A stretch of 64,000 nt of DNA from Hirundichthys speculiger (Eukaryota > Chordata > Actinopteri > Beloniformes > Exocoetidae). This document shows, piece by piece, positions 42,986-52,122 of the stretch; position 1 is the first letter of the stretch; each line of letters opens with the position of its first letter. The notes beneath the pieces were generated by a model. The model was not told the DNA's origin, ran no database searches, and was given only the letters and a program-made list of their open reading frames with translations. The DNA is taken from positions 1,532,501 through 1,596,500 of the forward strand of contig JAGFBZ010001279.1 in the NCBI GenBank assembly GCA_018398805.1, written 5' to 3'. Made by a program: the position numbers and the translations under genes.

Positions 42986-44680
42986 CTGGCTATGACTTTA
43001 AGTGTGGTTATTTCTGCTGTGAGGTTGAACATTTTAACACGAAGGCACATGGAGATTGACCTGCTTTTGGGGCCAGCCCCTAGTGGTCATTTGATGAAGT
43101 GCAAGTTTCCTTACTTCCACATGGCCACAGCAGCTCGGAAATACTGATGTAGCCTCTTTAGCAAAAGACAGAAATGACATTTCCTCTTTCAGCTGTTGTG
43201 TTTTAACTCAAGTTATCTGTAACCTGGGAACCCTGAATGTTTCTTTTTTTTTTCTTTAAACAAAATTTTGTTCCAAACCATCCTGTAGAGTCTGAGACAT
43301 TTTCAGTTAAAACATTAAACTGTTCACGGCGCTACGAGAAAACCCTGAAAACCACAAGAAATTAATCTTCTCGGCACAGTGAATAACTAAGAGTGATTTA
43401 TGAAAATGCTTGTCAGTGGCACCGCCTGGAAAACCAGCCACCACCGCTGAAAGGTTAAAGAGAGAGTTCAAAGTTGGAGCAGTGAAGCCAGTAGGAACAC
43501 GTCTCCTCATCACTGACCTTCCTCCTGCCTTCACAGGCTTTATTTTGATAAATGGTTCACCTCTGTTAAAAAAAAAAAAAAAAAAAAATACACACTCAAA
43601 GATCAGAGGGAAGTTTTTCTCCTACTGAAAGCTCCGGCACATGAAACTCACAGCCCTTACCTGCACCCACACCGGATGCGACAAATTCCACTCCAAAATA
43701 AAAGCATATGGAAAGGCGGGAAACATCTGGAGATAATCTTTGATACGTGGACAATAGCCAGTACACTTCGATAGAAACATTTAAGAAAAGGGAAAAAAAA
43801 AATCATACAGAGTAGACAAAAAGGTTGTTTTTATGGACATAATTAATGCAGCTGAGGGAAATCCAAGGAACTCTTCTGACAGTCAAGAACGTTTGGGCCA
43901 AACAAGCATCTGCAGTTTTCTTCGCCCCAAATTTGGCCCCCACAGTAATTCCCATGTCAAAACTAGCTTCTGATATTTGGACCACCATACATTAAACACG
44001 GTAGTAACTGAACCAGAAGTGCCAAAGATAGTGAGAACAGCAACAGATGTAAATGTTATTCGGGTGCTGGTGTTGAAATATAATGACAAATGCAAAACAA
44101 ATGAGAATGGTTAATGTACGATGTATCCTGTAAAGTCAATGAGATCAGTTTGTTAATCCCTTAATGTAAGATGGAGTACAGGAACATGGTTGGAACATGC
44201 AAACACCACACAGAAAAAAAAACCTGCAAAGATGCCATTCAGCAAATTGTCAAAATGTAAAAAAAAAAAAAAAAAAAAAGTATTTCTAAATTTACAGGTT
44301 TTTCTTTGTTTTGTTTATTTGTTTGTTTGCTTGCTTTTTGTCCCAAGAGATAAGGGTGTAACGATACATCGTTACACTGGATGATGGCTGGATGTTCACA
44401 GGTATCACAAAGTCAGTCACCATTGAACACAATCGTTTCATTCATGTTAAAATCACAGTAAGAAACTGAAATGTAATTTCACATTTTTATTTCTGGCGTC
44501 AACCTGACAGTTAAATAAAAAGAAGACCTTTTTTTAATACAAATAAATTACAAATGGCCATTTGGTATCACTTATTATTGAGGATTTACATGTATTGATG
44601 TCTGATCGATAGTTGAATTTTGTACCAGTGCTATTAGATCATTCATCACTGAATCAATGCATTGATGTAGGCATGGTTGG
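42986..44680. other. Intergenic; two poly(A) runs
   Basis: No gene. A runs lie at 43568-43588 and 44260-44279. 43050-43150 (GGGGCCAGCCCCTAGTGGTC) resembles a fish interspersed repeat of unknown class. A GTAACGATACATCGTTAC palindrome lies at 44358-44375. Confidence 0.4.
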
Positions 44681-45250
44681 AATTACGGGGGAGCTAAGGG
44701 GAGCTCGGCTCCCCCGAGAGGGACATGAGCTCCCCTGAGAGCCGGCCCTGAGACATTTAGGGGGAGCTCTAAAGAATTGTCCACTTTAAGATATATTTAA
44801 TTTTCACTACATTGAGGTTCCTGAAATAAAAATGAATAAACATGTCATGGCTGTGTGTGTTTATGTGCTATTTAATGTTCAATATTTCTAAACATTTGCC
44901 TCAACTAGTTAACATAATTCCATATATTCCTGTTATAACCGTGGCGACGCTGGAGGAGAATTGTTTGATTTACGTAGCCGCACATGAACTCCTCATTAGT
45001 GAATCGGTGGACTGGGGGGATTTTTGGTGGTATACTGTATTTGAAATTGAAGGAATGTACGCGAATGATATTTGGCTTATCCTCAAATTATATTGAAAAT
45101 GTCCAAACGGAAACAGCCAAGTCTCGGACAGTTTGGATTTTTGAAGTAAACGAAGACAGTAACAGCCATGGTTGGTACTGACAACAGTGCAAGTGGACCG
45201 ACTACTTCAGCTAGTGGTCGGTCTGGCTTTGGTCCGATTTATCAGATTGA
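44681..45250 (+). mobile_element. hAT-like fragment with zinc-finger-transposase start
   Basis: The region begins with GGGGAGCTCGGCTCCCCC-like DNA (44699-44717), which resembles a hAT end family. At 45099 an ATG opens MSKRKQPSLGQFGFLK, then a stop. MSKRKxxxLxxFGF is a typical N-terminus of ZMYM/TTF-type hAT transposases. The rest of the gene is missing and no right end is recognised. Confidence 0.4.
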
Positions 45251-45322
45251 TTTTTATGATTTATGTTCCCAAACTAAGACGCTGGTATTGTTTTATTGAA
45301 AATCACTTGAAATCACTGGGTC

Positions 45323-45392
45323 TCTGTAAAGCACCTAGAGACAACTGACATTGTAACAGACGCTGTACAAATAAAGTTGAATTGAATTGAAT
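45323..45392 (+). mobile_element. L2-type LINE 3' end
   Basis: TGTAAAGCACCTAGAGACAA is followed by a CTGTACAAATAAAGTTGAAT stretch and a (TTGAA)n tail. This is the conserved 3' terminus of fish L2 elements and L2-mobilised SINEs. Only about 70 bp remain. Confidence 0.75.
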
Positions 45393-46194
45393 ATCGGAGC
45401 TTGTTTCAGCACCGTGCATAGCGCTGCTGGATGTGTGTGCGTTGTTTGCGGAAATAGTCCAAAGTGTAAACGTGTGCCTCCGTAATGTTGTGCTGTTGCG
45501 TGTTGGGGCGTATGCGCGAAGAGCTGTCCATTCACCACTGGCGGGTTTATCATGTGTGAAAAATATCCTCCTCATGTTGTAGTATGGTTCATTTATTTAT
45601 TTCATCGTGGTGGCCCACTGGGGAGTTTGTTCAAGAAAGGTTGAAAAACCACTGACATACCTGAACTGATTGTTTCTGAACAGAACCTGTAACACAGCAG
45701 TAAAAGTGCTGATCAAACAAAACAGAAAGGTCATTGATGGTTTTATTCATTTTCCTCCTGTAAACTAAAACCAAGTTGCTTTATTTTTCCTCCTCCTGTG
45801 AAACCACGGCATACAACAAAGACATCTGAAACGGACCCGCGAAACGGACCCGTATCGGGGTCCAGTTGCACTTAGTGCCGGATCCGCTTTGGAGCCGGAT
45901 CGCGGACCTGCTGGCTCCACGCTGCGTCCCCATCTGTGATTAAAACCTTACCTCTGCGGCGGATCCACTCAGAACCCTGAAATCCGCTGGGGAACCAACA
46001 AACTGACTGGACAAACTGATAAATCCAGGTGTGTCCGAGTAGCCACAATAGTCAGACACACCTGGATTAATCAGTTTGTCCAATAATAACAGGTATTGAT
46101 GCTCACAAAAGGAATGTAGAGTAGCATAGCCAACATAGGCTACTTAACAAAAACAGAGTAGCCTTTAACTACTTGGGTTGTTTTTGGTTTTTCC
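45393..46194. other. Intergenic; inverted repeat at 46009-46081
   Basis: No gene. A GC-rich stretch at 45830-45925 contains repeated GGATCCGC/CGGATC motifs. The inverted repeat has its own entry. Confidence 0.45.
46009..46081. repeat. 30-bp-arm inverted repeat
   Basis: The left arm starts GGACAAACTGATAAATCCAG. The right arm is its inverted copy with two mismatches in 30 bp, around a 13-nt spacer. It lies about 180 bp upstream of the transposon-like flank of the SUN gene. Confidence 0.85.
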
Positions 46195-46312
46195 GCTTCC
46201 TGCTAGAGCGCCCCCTGAGGGCTGAAGAAAGATTCATAGAAAAGCCGCATCTCTGTGTATAAACCTCATGGTTTAAAGCTTGGGACAAAAGTAGCGGCTT
46301 ATAGTTCGAAGT
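46195..46312 (+). repeat. MITE-like terminus upstream of the SUN gene
   Basis: The DNA includes AGCGCCCCCTGAGGGCTG, TATAAACCTCATGGTTTAAA and AGTAGCGGCTTATAGTTCGA. The combination of GTATAAGCCGCATGGTTTAA-like and AGCGGCTTATAGTCCGAA-like phrases is, from memory, the end of a widespread fish transposon family. Its left terminus is not defined. Confidence 0.5.
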
Positions 46313-46331
46313 GTTTGAACATTCCGTCTTA

Positions 46332-46361
46332 TATGACGTCACAGTTACCTGTGACGTCATA
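46332..46361. promoter_or_regulatory. Palindromic pair of CRE sites
   Basis: TATGACGTCACAG (46332-46344) and its perfect inverted copy (46349-46361) are separated by four bases. Each contains a full CREB/CREM/ATF site, TGACGTCA. The pair sits 100-129 bp upstream of the SUN-gene ATG. A TATAAA lies at 46258-46263. CRE elements near the start site are typical of CREM-driven spermatid genes, so a germline role is an inference worth testing. Confidence 0.6.
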
Positions 46362-46460
46362 CAAGGCACACAAGCCAGTACAAATAGCAGTACAAAACTA
46401 TCTACCTCCATAATTTCACCCAATACTTGGACATCTAGTTCTTCACAACAGAGAATAAAA

Positions 46461-47450
46461 ATGTCAGCAGAATCAAACAGAGTAGAGCTGCGAAGAAGTT
46501 TACGCCTGCAAGAAGCTGAATATTATACAGATGAAGGAAGGCCAGTTATCTCCTACAAAGAGCGATTATATAGGGTCTTTCGAAGGATAAGGAAATATCC
46601 CAGAGGTAACCAAAATCCTATCAATGTAGCAAACATGGAAGATGACATAAACATTGACGGGTTCAGAGGTGATGAGCAAATTGTCAATGATCAGGCCACT
46701 CAGTCAAGCGTGTTTGATACAAGGAGCCCTCAAGCAAATGAGAGAGAAACCGTAAAGGCCCAAAGAAAAAACATCCCAAGACCCCCGACCATTATGTGGG
46801 TTCTCTTATTCTTCATTTTACTTTTTGTAAATATGTATTCTGAGTTAAGAGAAGTGAAGGGGGAACTGGAATCTCTACAGAAGCAGTGGGACATGTTTTT
46901 ACCTCGGGCTGATACGAAACCAAACTTTGCTTCCAGATTTCTCGGAGCAAGAGTTGTCGGATATTTGTCGTCAGACACGTATCGACCCCCAGAACACAAA
47001 GAGTGGACATGGTGCAGATTATTAAACTGGTGTGGTTTACGTGATGGACTGCAACGAGTAATACAGGAACGTTCAGCATTACATGCAGGTGAATGCTGGT
47101 GTTTCCCAGGGGACCGTGGGCATTTGATCATCTCTCTGTCGAAGCCCATCTCCATCACTGACGTGACGCTCGGCCACTTAATGAAAAGCCAGTCGCCATA
47201 CGGGTTGATAACAAGCGCACCGAGGAAGTTCTCCATCTATGGAATGAAGGCAACAAATGAAGAAGGCACCTTCTTAGGAACGGCAGAATATGATCCAGAT
47301 GCTGGCAGTTTTCAGACCTTAAAGTTGCATAATGCAGATAACAGTGTTTTTCCTTACGTAAAGATCCAGATTGAAAACAACTGGGGAAACACTGACTACA
47401 CCTGCATTTACGCTTTAAGAGTCCATGGAGAACCTTCCACCATGGAGTGA
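46461..47450 (+). CDS. SUN-domain protein, intronless
   Basis: A complete single-exon frame for a 329-residue inner-nuclear-membrane-type protein. I chose the ATG at 46461 (MSAESNRVELRRSLRLQEAE), although the frame opens 50 codons earlier, because the upstream part is Ser/Thr-rich and overlaps the CRE palindrome. Order: a basic nucleoplasmic N-terminus with a YYTDEGRPVISYKERLYRVF motif like that of SUN1/2; one membrane segment at about residues 111-125 (IMWVLLFFILLFVN); a short coiled coil at about 126-145; and a SUN domain at about 154-324. Domain marks include GECWCFPGDRGHLIISLSKP, SAPRKFSIYGM, NWGNTDYTCIYALRVHGEP and the paired cysteines C212 and C314. SUN proteins trimerise and bind KASH proteins across the nuclear envelope to link it to the cytoskeleton. 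The length is that of the short, often testis-expressed SUN3/SPAG4/SUN5 type. Vertebrate SUN genes normally have many introns, so this looks like an old retrogene that stayed open. Confidence 0.85.
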   Translation: MSAESNRVELRRSLRLQEAEYYTDEGRPVISYKERLYRVFRRIRKYPRGNQNPINVANMEDDINIDGFRGDEQIVNDQATQSSVFDTRSPQANERETVKAQRKNIPRPPTIMWVLLFFILLFVNMYSELREVKGELESLQKQWDMFLPRADTKPNFASRFLGARVVGYLSSDTYRPPEHKEWTWCRLLNWCGLRDGLQRVIQERSALHAGECWCFPGDRGHLIISLSKPISITDVTLGHLMKSQSPYGLITSAPRKFSIYGMKATNEEGTFLGTAEYDPDAGSFQTLKLHNADNSVFPYVKIQIENNWGNTDYTCIYALRVHGEPSTME

Positions 47451-47928
47451 ATTGGCACAATACAAATGAATTGAAGGCTCCCAGTTTGACTCAGACAGGT
47501 CTTCTCCGGTTGCTCCGGTTACCATTAAGAAATATGCATATTGGTACCTCACCTTTCACTAATCGGGGGGTTTACATAAGGTTAGAAAAAAAAAACAATG
47601 GTCTGAGTGCTATTAAAAAATGTGCTTTTTAAAAATGATTCTTGTAGGAACTGTTTTGCCAGTTATGATGGAGTATTAGGGCCACACTGAGAAAAAAAAT
47701 TGGACAATGATTTTTTTTTCATTCCTCACTTATGAGACTAATGTCGAAAATGTCGAGAATGAAAGTCAAAATGCAGTTTCAGTTTTATGTCGAGAATAAA
47801 GTCTGATATAAAGGTGATGATAACCAAAGACATGGAGAGATGTCCAGATACCAGATGTACCTGTTTCAGGTTATCTTATGATGGCTGCAGCCCTAATATG
47901 TTTAATGGACGCACTTGTTTTCCTGTTA

Positions 47929-47934
47929 AATAAA
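47929..47934 (+). promoter_or_regulatory. Poly(A) signal of the SUN gene
   Basis: AATAAA lies 479 bp after the stop codon, with a GT-rich stretch (GGTCATTGTGTTTAATATAT) about 35 bp downstream. A second AATAAA occurs at about 48004. The 3' UTR contains a GTCGAGAATAAAGTC-type fish repeat at 47740-47805. Confidence 0.5.
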
Positions 47935-47960
47935 CTACATTTCGATTTTGAATAAGATTT

Positions 47961-48847
47961 GATCTCGAACTGGTCATTGTGTTTAATATATGTATATCCA
48001 TGTAATAAATTCATATTAGACAGTAACATTTAAAATGTAGTTACTTATCTGGGATATTTGAGAGGGTAGAAGTGGACGAAATATTCAGAAAGGTCTAAAA
48101 AGCCTAAAGTCTTGTGCCAAGATGAAGAAATCAATGAAAATCAAAGAAAATGTTACGACATTCTTCTTTTTTAATTTAATAATTTTTGATATCAATATGC
48201 GGTCTTGTATTCGGGCAATAGTTTACTTTTTCAATTATTAAACAAAATGCATTTGTTGCAGAATAAGAAATCAAAAATTTGGGGTGTTTTTATTTTCTTG
48301 TTATAAAAGTAAATTAAGTCCTTGCAGCAGAAAAGACAGCATCTGCTTTCCTGAGCTGACAGACAGTCTGAATGTGTTATTGGCGGCACTCTGATAGTGA
48401 TATGCGCATGTGCACATGGGAAAGTCATGGTGCACACTGTAAAATAGGGCTCCCCCAAGGGTCACTGTGTAATTCGAACCCTGGATGTAGGTCATTACAC
48501 TCCTACCAAGATCCACTTTTAGAAGCTAAGGGTCAGGACACCAAACTCCACACCTCTGGTTACTACCCAGAACAAACGGCACCTGACCTGCAGGTGGTGA
48601 GCCCACAGAAGAACAAACCCATGTGGCTTGATTGACCTCATGGCTGGACCCCATGGAAAAGGCACGGCCACCGGTATCTCCCCAACGAGCCCCTCCTCCA
48701 GGATGAGGCCCTGGTAACCTTCGTCCCAGGCAAGGGTCATTGAGTTCTCTACTGGATCAGCCTTTAGCTCGTCCCCCAGGACCAGTATGCCTTGTGAGAT
48801 CCTACCTGAACTTGTGAGATCCCAACTGAAATGAGTCTCTCTTTCAG
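47961..48847. other. Intergenic, nothing certain
   Basis: No gene. 48620-48800 has a retroelement-like texture (CCTCATGGCTGGACCCCATG, GGATGAGGCCCTGG), but I cannot assign it. Confidence 0.35.
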
Positions 48848-49060
48848 AGTTACTATCTTAGAAATAGGGTGAGAAGTTCAATCAGAGGCTCAGAGTAGAG
48901 GAGCCAGTTGAGGTGTTCCAGGTGGTTTAGATTCCACCTGGACATATCCCTGGAGAGGTTTTTTTCGAGTATGTCGAACTAGGAGAAGGCATCGAGACAG
49001 ACCCAGGACATGCTGGAAAGAGTTTTAAATATCTCGTAGTTGAAGCTTTCGCATCCTCTT
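48848..49060 (+). mobile_element. RTE/Rex3-like LINE 3' coding remnant
   Basis: The order of phrases AGGGTGAGAAGTTCAATCAG, GAGGAGCCAGTTGAGGTG, TCCACCTGGACATATCCCTG and AGACCCAGGACATGCTGGA matches, with decay, the C-terminal coding end of Rex3-type RTE LINEs (SQLRWFGHL...RPRTRWRD). No open frame survives. A second relic on the opposite strand is at 61029-61165. Confidence 0.65.
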
Positions 49061-49246
49061 GGAGGAGGGGGTTGGGGTGGGGGAGGTCTCACCCTTTTTG
49101 CTCAGGTTCTGGATAAGTGGACGTTAAAGGATGAGCAGATAATTCTTGGTTAACTGTTGATCGGGACTCATTTTGAACAGTTAACAATGAATCGACTATT
49201 AAAGAAATAAAATTGCTGATACGTTACAAAAACTTTCAAGGGTATG

Positions 49247-49640
49247 CTGTATTCCAGTGATTCCCAAAGTATGGGCCACGGCCCCCTGGTGGGCCGTCAT
49301 GGTACTGCAGGTGGGCCGTGAGAGGTCATTAAAAATAATCAAATGTTTTCAACTGTTGATTTTTTGAAATATGTCTTTAATTACTGTAAAATATTTATTA
49401 CGCGATTAAACAAATATTTAGAAATAATAAAACAAACCAAATAAGTGTTATTCTACTGTTATCCTAACTTAAAATGACAAGTGACACCTTATTTGTTGAC
49501 CGCTTACATTAATATTGGAATGTAGCTTTTAGTCCTGTATGTTGATCACAGTTGTGATTAAAAATGTGCATGGACCGCAGAGATGTTTCACATTTCAAAT
49601 GGCCTTGGTATTCTGTAGTTTGGGAATGGCTGCTGTATTG
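49247..49640. mobile_element. hAT-type MITE with near-perfect 8-bp duplication
   Basis: The element proper, 49255-49632, starts CAGTGATTCCCAAAGTATGG and ends TAGTTTGGGAATGGCTG. The flanks are CTGTATTC (49247-49254) and CTGTATTG (49633-49640). CAGTGGTTCCCAAA-type ends and an 8-bp duplication indicate hAT. The interior is A/T-rich and non-coding. It ends about 370 bp upstream of the rftn2 start codon, at the edge of its CpG-rich region. Confidence 0.82.
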
Positions 49641-49659
49641 TGTTATTTTATTTTGAAGT

Positions 49660-50006
49660 TCTCAGCGGAAGCAGTACCGTTTTCCTCGGCAGCTTCTTTG
49701 TGGGGAGAAACTTTTCTCCAGGGCGGGAGCGCGCCTCCTCCCTTTCACGCTCCAGTCCTGCAGCCTCCCCAGCGGGACACGTTTCCACTAATAACCGCTT
49801 CAAAAAGTCCTCCTCCGGGCCTCCCTTGCTCCTCACTGGAGGAGAATAACCCTAACAGGAGAATAACCCTAACCCTAACCCGGACCGACCCGGGATGGTG
49901 CGATCCCGTTAAACGCTCAAACCTCCACATCAGCAGAGTCTGTCGGCGGCGGATCCTCCGGTTCTCCCACCCCGCCGGGCGACCGCCTGTCCCCGCCTCG
50001 GAGACC
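49660..50006 (+). promoter_or_regulatory. rftn2: CpG-rich promoter/5' UTR of rftn2
   Basis: CpG density and GC content rise sharply from about 49660 to 50150 (GGGCGGGAGCGCGCCTCC; GTCGGCGGCGGATCC), in contrast to the A/T-rich surroundings. This is the expected CpG-island promoter of a housekeeping-like vertebrate gene. Telomere-like CCCTAA units lie at 49850-49855 and 49867-49881. No clear TATA box; the transcription start is not determined. The ATG context GAGACCATGG is a good Kozak match. Confidence 0.7.
49850..49881. repeat. Telomere-like CCCTAA units
   Basis: One CCCTAA at 49850-49855, then CCCTAACCCTAACCC at 49867-49881, each preceded by GGAGAATAA, so the pattern includes a 17-bp direct repeat (GGAGAATAACCCTAAC). 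This is a short interstitial copy of the vertebrate telomere motif inside a likely 5' UTR. Confidence 0.8.
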
Positions 50007-50145
50007 ATGGGCTGCGGCTTGCGGAAGCTGGAAGACCCGGAGGACAGCAGTCCCGGGAAGATCTACTCCACCCTGAAGAGACCGCAGGTGGAGACCAAGA
50101 CGGACACCGTGTATGAGTACGTGCTGCTGGACTTCAGTCTGGAAG
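50007..50145 (+). CDS. rftn2: Raftlin-2-like, coding exon 1
   Basis: The exon encodes 46 codons plus one base, beginning MGCGLRKLEDPEDSSPGKIY and continuing STLKRPQVETKTD and VYEYVLLDFSLE. It closes with the donor GAAG|GTAGGC. MGCGL is the dual-acylation motif of raftlins (Gly2 myristoylation, Cys3 palmitoylation), which anchors the protein in membrane rafts. GxIYSTLKRPQVETK is the family signature. LRKLEDP(D/E)DSSPGK favours raftlin-2 over raftlin-1 (which, from memory, has LNKLEKRDE at that place). Raftlins support B-cell-receptor and Toll-like-receptor signalling and uptake at the plasma membrane. The phase-1 junction joins exactly to 63223. The stated start is the only sensible one because acylation needs Gly2. 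Confidence 0.93.
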
Positions 50146-52000
50146 GTAGGCGTGGGGTTTCATCAATGAATTACTCGAGTAATCGATTAGTTCATCAGCT
50201 CCAATTGTTATACTTTTTTTAAAATAGTTTTTTTAAGGCTTTTTTTTTTTTTAATCCTTTCTGTATTTTCACACCAGAGTTGCATTCAATTATTATTTTC
50301 CATAACTGTTTAATCTATTGATATTAGTTTATTTGATTATTTAATCAGTTTATGAGCTGATTAGATGTTTTTAATGAGGTTTGGTTTGTACACTTTGCAT
50401 TTCAGCAGGTTTGTAAAATTAATTAAACATTAATCAAAACTTTTATGTGCAAATCAAATTGTTTTTAACTCCTTTTAAAGTTAATGCTGTGTTTTTACTT
50501 TTTTTTTTTTTTAAAGTTGATTATAGGATTTGTGATTCTTACTGGAACTAAAAACCACCAGGACAAAGCAGCCAGTCTGTTTGGTTTGACAAACCAAGAC
50601 GCTCCCATTAATTTTTGCTTGAAGGGTTGAGTTAAAAAAATAAAAAAAAACATTTGTGACACTTTGGAAGTCAGGTTGAGCATTTTCACTTTCATCAACA
50701 CTCAGTCGTTTGATCAAACTCATTGATTTGAGCTCATTCAACCAGCAGTTCTGAGTTCATGTCTTTCTAAGTTTATCTTCGGCCAAAGCAAAAATACAGG
50801 ATGTTATGATCAACTCAAACAACAGTTTTTATTACAGTGTCTGTAATAGCCTCATGCTCCTTTTAGTACATTTGTGAACAGAAATGACCCGTACCTCTGA
50901 GCTGCATGTGTCTTCTCTCTGCTGGAGCAGACTCGGTCTGAGGGCTGGAATCAGGACAACCGGACTTTTTTTTTTCCCGGTTCTTGAAGCCACCCTTTCC
51001 ATCCAAATATCTTCAAGAACCAAGAAAAGGAAGACTAGTAGATTCAAGCCTTTGAGACCTGCCGTGGGTGATAATAAATGAGATATCTTTTGAGGTTTTT
51101 TTGATTAAGAAAAAAAGCCCATCACAACTGCTCTATGGTTTGTGTCATTTATGTTTCTAAAAGGAAACACCAAAACATATTTTAAGTATGTTTTCTCTTA
51201 TTTCCCATTAAAAAAATCTCCTTCTTGGGTCTTTTTCTTCATGTCAGAGGAAGCTTCCTCTTTGTTTATTCGGCCTCAAAACGGCCCTAAAGAGCAGATG
51301 TGTTTATGGTCCTATCATTTTGTTGTTCCCACGGGGGCTGTATTGTCCCATCGTTCTTGTAAAGTGCAATAAAAGCATCAGAAAAGGTGGACAGAGTGCA
51401 CTTAGGATGTGTTAAATAAAGGACTGTGTGTGACATCACAGCACCGAACTGAAGACTTCTGCTGGTGGCAGGTCTGTTCATTCAGTCTGCGCCGAAATAG
51501 GTCACCCAAGACTTTTTAGATATTTTTTCCCTCCTCCAGCAGCTCATTCCCACAGCAGACCCAAGGACAAGCACTCTTTCACACACCTTCTCCTGCAGTA
51601 AGGTGCAACACCCTGTCCAGAGGAGTAAAAAAACAAAATAATAATAAAGCCACCTGCTGTGATGTGGATCTAATTTGAACAGCCTTGTTTTTTCTTGAAG
51701 CGTAATGCCGTTCATCTGTTGCAGCAATCGGCTGTTTTCACTGTGACCTAGTTGGAGGGAAATGAAGTTTCTGAATGGGAGCTGAGTGAGTAAACAGCAG
51801 GCCAGTAAAGCACCGCGGTAAATCTCAGAGGAAACAGCTGCTTTCCAGCTTACAGGAGGTCAGGGAGTCCAGGCAGCGTCGCGTACGCTCACCTCCAAGC
51901 AGAACCGCAGGTGACTGTTATCTTCATTACGGTCACTAATCTGCTGATTGAGTTTGTTTTGTTTTTTTTATGTGACTCGTTGGGGTCATTCACTCCTTCA

Positions 52001-52122
52001 GGGTACTGTGACATCACAGACTCGGAGCCGGATTATGGATTCAGGGTACTGTGACATCACAGACTCGGAGCCGGATTATGGATTCAGGGTACTGTGCCAT
52101 CACAGACTCGGAGCCGGATTAT
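52001..52122. repeat. 43-bp minisatellite, 2.8 units
   Basis: Units start at 52001, 52044 and 52087 with GGGTACTGTGACATCACAGA (third unit GTGCCATCACAGA) and run through CTCGGAGCCGGATTATGG. The units are almost identical, so the array is recent. Each unit contains the near-palindrome CTGTGACATCACAG. Confidence 0.92.

Noticed and set aside
46311..46460. Upstream 50-codon extension of the SUN frame
   Set aside because: It is Ser/Thr-rich without similarity to SUN N-termini and spans the CRE palindrome. The ATG at 46461 starts the recognisable RRSLRLQ...YYTDEGRPVISYKE region.
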